DNA of 18,827 nucleotides, taken from contig JBFMFH010000032.1 in assembly GCA_040752275.1 (NCBI GenBank), positions 1 to 18,827 on the forward strand, written 5' to 3'. A program made the translations under genes and the position numbers. Source of the stretch: JBFMFH01 sp040752275. Lineage in GTDB: Bacteria > Acidobacteriota > Vicinamibacteria > Vicinamibacterales > JAKQTR01. This document shows positions 15,957 through 18,827 of the stretch, one piece after another (position 1 is the stretch's first letter; every line of letters starts with the position of its first letter). The notes under the pieces were generated by a model. The model saw only the letters and a list, made by a program, of their open reading frames with translations, was not told the origin of the DNA and made no database searches.

Positions 15957-17546
15957 ATGTCCGCGGAAGCGACGAAGCCGCCCGTCAAGATCACCTACGC
16001 CACCATGAGCGGCGACCAGCTCGAGGAGTTGCACAAGTCCCTGGACGCGGAGGTCGAGCGTGTCCGGTCGCGATTCGGCCAGACCCACCCGATGTGGATC
16101 AACGGCCGCCAGGTGACGACCGCCGAGACGTTCAGGGACACGAGTCCCATCGACACGCGCACCCTGCTCGGTCACTTCGCGAAGGGCACCCAGGGCCACG
16201 TCAAGGACGCCATCAACGCCGCCCGAGCCGCCTTTCCCTCCTGGAGCCGCACGCCGTGGCAGCAACGCGTCCGGTTGCTGCGGAAGGTCGCCGACCTCAT
16301 CCGCGACCACCGAAGCGAGTTGTCGGTGCTGATGGGCTTCGAGGCCGGTAAGACGCGCCTCGAGTGCCTGGGCGATGTCGAGGAGTCAGCCGACCTCATC
16401 GCCTACTACTGCGATCAGATGGAGGAAAACGGGGGCTTCGAAAAGCCGATGAACACCCTCGGGCCGGACGAGGACAATGTCAGCCTCCTCAGGCCCTACG
16501 GCGTCTGGGCGGTCATTTCGCCCTTCAACTTCCCGCTCGCGCTCGCGGCCGGGCCCGCCGGGGGAGCCCTGGTGGCCGGCAACACCGTGGTGTTCAAGCC
16601 CGCCAGTGACACGCCGTACATGGGCTTGCGGCTGGCCGAGATCGTGCACGAAGCCGGACTGCCTCACGGCGTGTTCAACTTCGTCACCGGCGGCGGCGGC
16701 ACCGTCGGCCAGGAGCTCATCGAGAACCATGGGGTGGACGGCATCGTGTTCACCGGGTCGCGCGACATCGGGTTCCAGCTGGTTCGCAACGACGCCAATC
16801 GGCCGATTCCCCGCCCGCTCGTGATCGAGACGGGCGGCAAGAACCCCGCGATCGTCATGCCGTCGGCGGATCTCGACAAGGCCGCGGACGGCGTCTACCG
16901 GTCGGCCTTCGGCAATCAGGGCCAGAAATGCTCGGCCTGCTCCCGGACCTACATCCACCGCAACGTCCGGAAGGCGTTCGTCGAGGCGCTCGTCGAGAAG
17001 ACGAGGGCGATCACGATAGGCGACCCCCTCGACCGCAACGTGTACATGGGTCCGGTCATCAATCAAGGCGCCGTGGACACTTACCTCCGCGCCATCGATC
17101 GGGCCAGGCGTGACGGCGGCAGGATCCTCGTCGGCGGTCGGCGGATGGCGGGTGCGCCCTACGAGCACGGGTACTTCGTCGAGCCGACGATCATCGACGG
17201 CCTGCCCAAGGACCACCCGTTGTTCTTCGAAGAGCTGTTCGTGCCTCTTCTCGTCCTGACCGATGTCCACGATCTGGACGAGGCCATCGACTGGTCGAAC
17301 CGGTCCGAGTACGGGCTGACGGCGGGCATCTTCAGCGAGGACGTCACCGAGGTCGACAGGTTCTTCGACGAGATCCACGCCGGCGTCACCTACGCCAACC
17401 GCCGGGCGGGCGCTACGACGGGTGCCTGGCCGGGGATCAACCCGTTCGTCGGCTGGAAGGCGAGCGGCCTCAGCGGCCGCGGCACCGGCGGCCCGTACTA
17501 CGTGCAGCAGTTCATGCGCGAGCAGAGTCGGGTGCGCATGCGATAG
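15957..17546 (+). CDS. pruA: L-glutamate gamma-semialdehyde (1-pyrroline-5-carboxylate) dehydrogenase
   Basis: The protein has 529 residues. The ATG at 15957 has AGGAG 11 bases upstream; the frame runs further upstream only into the previous gene's end. It is a complete cytoplasmic ALDH with SPFNFP (N191), NAD-fold glycines in FTGSRDIG (265-272), the catalytic base E291 in ETGGKN and the nucleophile C325 in QGQKCSACS. The C-terminus, YANRRAGATTGAWPG to GRGTGGPYYVQQFMREQSRV, is the pattern of stand-alone P5C dehydrogenases of the RocA/PruA group, as is the 50-residue N-terminal extension before WINGR. It oxidises glutamate semialdehyde to glutamate with NAD+, the second step of proline breakdown. 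No proline dehydrogenase is in the window. A related ALDH subfamily remains possible. Confidence 0.85.
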   Translation: MSAEATKPPVKITYATMSGDQLEELHKSLDAEVERVRSRFGQTHPMWINGRQVTTAETFRDTSPIDTRTLLGHFAKGTQGHVKDAINAARAAFPSWSRTPWQQRVRLLRKVADLIRDHRSELSVLMGFEAGKTRLECLGDVEESADLIAYYCDQMEENGGFEKPMNTLGPDEDNVSLLRPYGVWAVISPFNFPLALAAGPAGGALVAGNTVVFKPASDTPYMGLRLAEIVHEAGLPHGVFNFVTGGGGTVGQELIENHGVDGIVFTGSRDIGFQLVRNDANRPIPRPLVIETGGKNPAIVMPSADLDKAADGVYRSAFGNQGQKCSACSRTYIHRNVRKAFVEALVEKTRAITIGDPLDRNVYMGPVINQGAVDTYLRAIDRARRDGGRILVGGRRMAGAPYEHGYFVEPTIIDGLPKDHPLFFEELFVPLLVLTDVHDLDEAIDWSNRSEYGLTAGIFSEDVTEVDRFFDEIHAGVTYANRRAGATTGAWPGINPFVGWKASGLSGRGTGGPYYVQQFMREQSRVRMR

Positions 17547-17553
17547 GAGAACA

Positions 17554-17581
17554 GGGACCGGGGACCGGGGATTGGGGACCA
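17554..17581 (+). repeat. Heptamer tandem array, four units GGGAYYN
   Basis: Four exact 7-bp units, GGGACCG, GGGACCG, GGGATTG and GGGACCA, begin 7 bp after the dehydrogenase stop. Period and consensus match the array at 11461-11488. Confidence 0.9.
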
Positions 17582-17600
17582 GTTGTGGATGTTCCCAGTC

Positions 17601-17635
17601 CCGGGTTGCCCGAGTGGCACGACCGGCGAACCCGG
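17601..17635 (+). terminator. Hairpin downstream of the aldehyde dehydrogenase gene
   Basis: CCGGGTTGCC (17601-17610) pairs with GGCGAACCCGG (17625-17635) through ten base pairs and a single bulged G. It lies 54 bp after the stop codon. There is no T-run after it, so it could be a factor-assisted terminator or 3'-end stabiliser. Confidence 0.4.
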
Positions 17636-17682
17636 TCCGTCGTCCATCACATGTACGATCGGAAGGATTGAGCCAGGCCCGT

Positions 17683-17717
17683 CACCTGTCGCCTATCGCC
17701 CGTCGCCAATCGCCTGC
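17683..17717 (+). repeat. Second heptamer array, five units CGCCNNT
   Basis: Five 7-bp units: CACCTGT, CGCCTAT, CGCCCGT, CGCCAAT, CGCCTGC. The period is the same as that of the GGGAYYN array in the same 248-bp gap, but the consensus differs. The rest of the gap (17547-17794) holds the hairpin at 17601, the ribosome site at 17780 and nothing else I can identify. Confidence 0.85.
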
Positions 17718-17794
17718 CATTGACGTCGCCCTCCCCCGCCCGTAGTATTCGGGACGAGTATCGCAGCCCCGCGCACGCCAGGAGGTGGCATCCC

Positions 17795-18721
17795 GTGAAA
17801 CGCAGGGAATTCGTCGCCCGGAGTCTTGCTACCGCGGCCCTGTTCGCCGTGACACCCGTGGCCGGAAGCTCCCGTCAGGCCGCTGCGCCATCAGCCGCCG
17901 GGACCGGCCGGCGCTTCCGCCTCCACTATGCCCCGAGCTTCGGCCAGTTCAAGGCCCACGCCGGTTCCGATCTGGTGGCCCAGATACAATTCGCGGCCGA
18001 TCAGGGGTTCACGGCGATGTTCGACAACGGCATCATGAGCCGGCCGCCGGACCGGCAGGACCTTATCGCCGGCGAGCTGGCAAAGCGCGGCATGAAGCTG
18101 GGTCCCTTCGTCCTGCTGGCCGAGTTCGGCAAGAAGAGCTTCGTGCTTCGCGACAGGGAGGCCAGGGACGCCATTCTCAAGAAGATGCACGAGGGCGTCG
18201 CGACGATGAAGCGCATCGGGTGCCGCCACGCCCTTGTTGTGCCGGGCCGGTTCGACGAGAGCCTCGCCTGGGACTACCAGACCGCCAACGTCGTCGACAA
18301 CCTGCGGGCGTGCATGGAGGTCTGCCAGCCGGTCGGCCTGGTTCTCGTCCTCGAGCCGCTCAACCCGAAGAACCACCCTGGCCTGTTCTTGACGAAGATT
18401 CCCCAGGCCTACCAGATCTGCAAGGCTGTCGACAGCCCGTCATGCAAGATCGTGAACGACATCTACCACCAGCAGATCACCGAGGGGAATCTCATTCCGA
18501 ACATCGAGGCGGCCTGGGATGAGATCGCCGCCTTCCACATCGGCGACAATCCGGGGCGCAAGGAGCCCACGAGCGGCGAAATCAACTACCGCAACGTCTT
18601 CAAGTTCATCCATGACCGGGGCTACCAGGGAGTCCTGTGCATGGAACACGGCCAGAGCAAGGCGGGAATCGAGGGCGAGCGCGCCGTGATCGACGCATAC
18701 CGGGCCTGCGATCAGTTCTGA
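17795..18721 (+). CDS. Tat-exported hydroxypyruvate isomerase-like TIM-barrel protein
   Basis: The protein has 308 residues. The start is GTG at 17795, chosen because AGGAGGTGG (17780-17788) is well placed and the product then opens with MKRREFVARSLATAALFAV, a twin-arginine signal (R3, R4); upstream frame codons lack both. The mature part matches Hyi/xylose-isomerase-like barrels. The four metal ligands of the hydroxypyruvate isomerase group are in place: E187 in VLEPLN, D222 in NDIYHQQ, H248 in FHIGDNPGRKEP (followed by SGEINY) and E284 in CMEHG. Classical Hyi interconverts hydroxypyruvate and tartronate semialdehyde in the cytoplasm. A Tat-exported form must act outside on another substrate, perhaps a sugar derivative, so the exact reaction is unknown. 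It is separated by 248 bp from the gene before it, so it is probably transcribed independently. Confidence 0.88.
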   Translation: MKRREFVARSLATAALFAVTPVAGSSRQAAAPSAAGTGRRFRLHYAPSFGQFKAHAGSDLVAQIQFAADQGFTAMFDNGIMSRPPDRQDLIAGELAKRGMKLGPFVLLAEFGKKSFVLRDREARDAILKKMHEGVATMKRIGCRHALVVPGRFDESLAWDYQTANVVDNLRACMEVCQPVGLVLVLEPLNPKNHPGLFLTKIPQAYQICKAVDSPSCKIVNDIYHQQITEGNLIPNIEAAWDEIAAFHIGDNPGRKEPTSGEINYRNVFKFIHDRGYQGVLCMEHGQSKAGIEGERAVIDAYRACDQF

Positions 18722-18724
18722 TCG

Positions 18725-18827
18725 AGTGCCCTGGAACCGTGATGCCTTGCAGAAGTCCCGGAGCGCGGCGCCCGGCTGGCCAGGCGCGACGACTGAGCAT
18801 ACTCCCGGTATGTGAGGGAGGAGCAAC
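18725..18827 (-). repeat. Partial inverted-repeat element, left arm (MITE/REP-like)
   Basis: Bases 18725-18747 are the exact reverse complement of 47-69. The element begins three bases after the stop codon of the preceding gene. Inside it, CATAC-TCCCG-GTATG (18798-18812) is a perfect five-pair hairpin, and GCGCC (18768-18772) can pair with GGCGC (18783-18787) around a CTGGCCAG palindrome. The window ends at GAGGAGCAAC, the same ten bases with which it begins, consistent with both ends lying at one internal point of the same repeat family. The minus-strand reading frame across it has no support as a gene. Confidence 0.7.

Noticed and set aside
14420..15994. Long minus-strand open frame opposite the M16 partner gene
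   Set aside because: Long antisense frames are expected in GC-rich coding DNA. The translation is Arg/Gly/Val-rich without a domain, and the plus strand has a clear M16 protein.
17601..17640. tRNA-like piece (GCCCGAGTGGCAC with flanking GGTT and AACC)
   Set aside because: It does not extend to a cloverleaf: no anticodon arm or T-arm of proper length. It is a simple hairpin.
1..18827. Composite transposon: inverted repeats at both ends and a ten-base direct repeat at the very edges
   Set aside because: There is no transposase or integrase inside, the cargo is ordinary chromosomal genes, and the decamer is not adjacent to the inverted repeats (37 bp on one side, 70 bp on the other), so it is not a target-site duplication. 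Two partial copies of a dispersed repeat explain it better.

Overview
The window is GC-rich bacterial chromosomal DNA with eight protein-coding genes and no RNA gene, phage gene or transposase that I can find. The mix of genes is typical of soil Acidobacteriota, most plausibly class Vicinamibacteria: a zinc-ribbon Ser/Thr kinase with a TPR tail, a tandem pair of secreted M16 peptidases, a Tat-exported Hyi-like TIM barrel and a very large beta-helix surface protein. This placement is an inference from gene content and style; no marker gene is present.

Layout. Bases 1-69 and 18725-18827 are two partial copies, in opposite orientation, of what looks like one inverted-repeat (MITE/REP-like) element; the window ends inside both. 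At 97-6807 (+) lies a secreted mosaic protein of 2236 residues: an Asp-box beta-propeller, a run of 27 five-residue units (25 of them exactly NPDIA), Ig-like domains, a right-handed beta-helix, a LecA-like lectin domain and a Cys-containing C-terminal domain. It converges on a three-gene minus-strand block: a membrane Ser/Thr kinase with TPRs (6844-10128), an exported aspartoacylase/AstE-like M14 hydrolase (10249-11325) and an M14 carboxypeptidase lipoprotein (11651-13048). From a divergent 104-bp region, the plus strand carries two adjacent M16 peptidase genes, one with the catalytic motif and one without it (13153-14481, 14492-15889), then an aldehyde dehydrogenase of the 1-pyrroline-5-carboxylate type (15957-17546) and a Tat-exported hydroxypyruvate isomerase-like protein (17795-18721).

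How the genes may work together. Four neighbouring genes encode exported zinc hydrolases (two M14-fold, two M16), followed by a cytoplasmic enzyme that makes glutamate from the proline/arginine breakdown intermediate. This fits a peptide-scavenging theme, but only the two M16 genes are close enough (10 bp) to be called an operon with confidence.

Intergenic DNA. Non-coding stretches hold short tandem repeats: three arrays and one two-unit array with a 7-bp period (11461, 13131, 17554, 17683), one array with an 11-bp period (11559), a duplicated palindromic 27-mer (11406/11523) and a REP-like hairpin (10180). I found no CRISPR, phage module, toxin-antitoxin pair or other defence-type system. 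The most unusual items are the NPDIA array, the terminal repeat element, the heptamer arrays and the kinase with a greatly enlarged activation segment.
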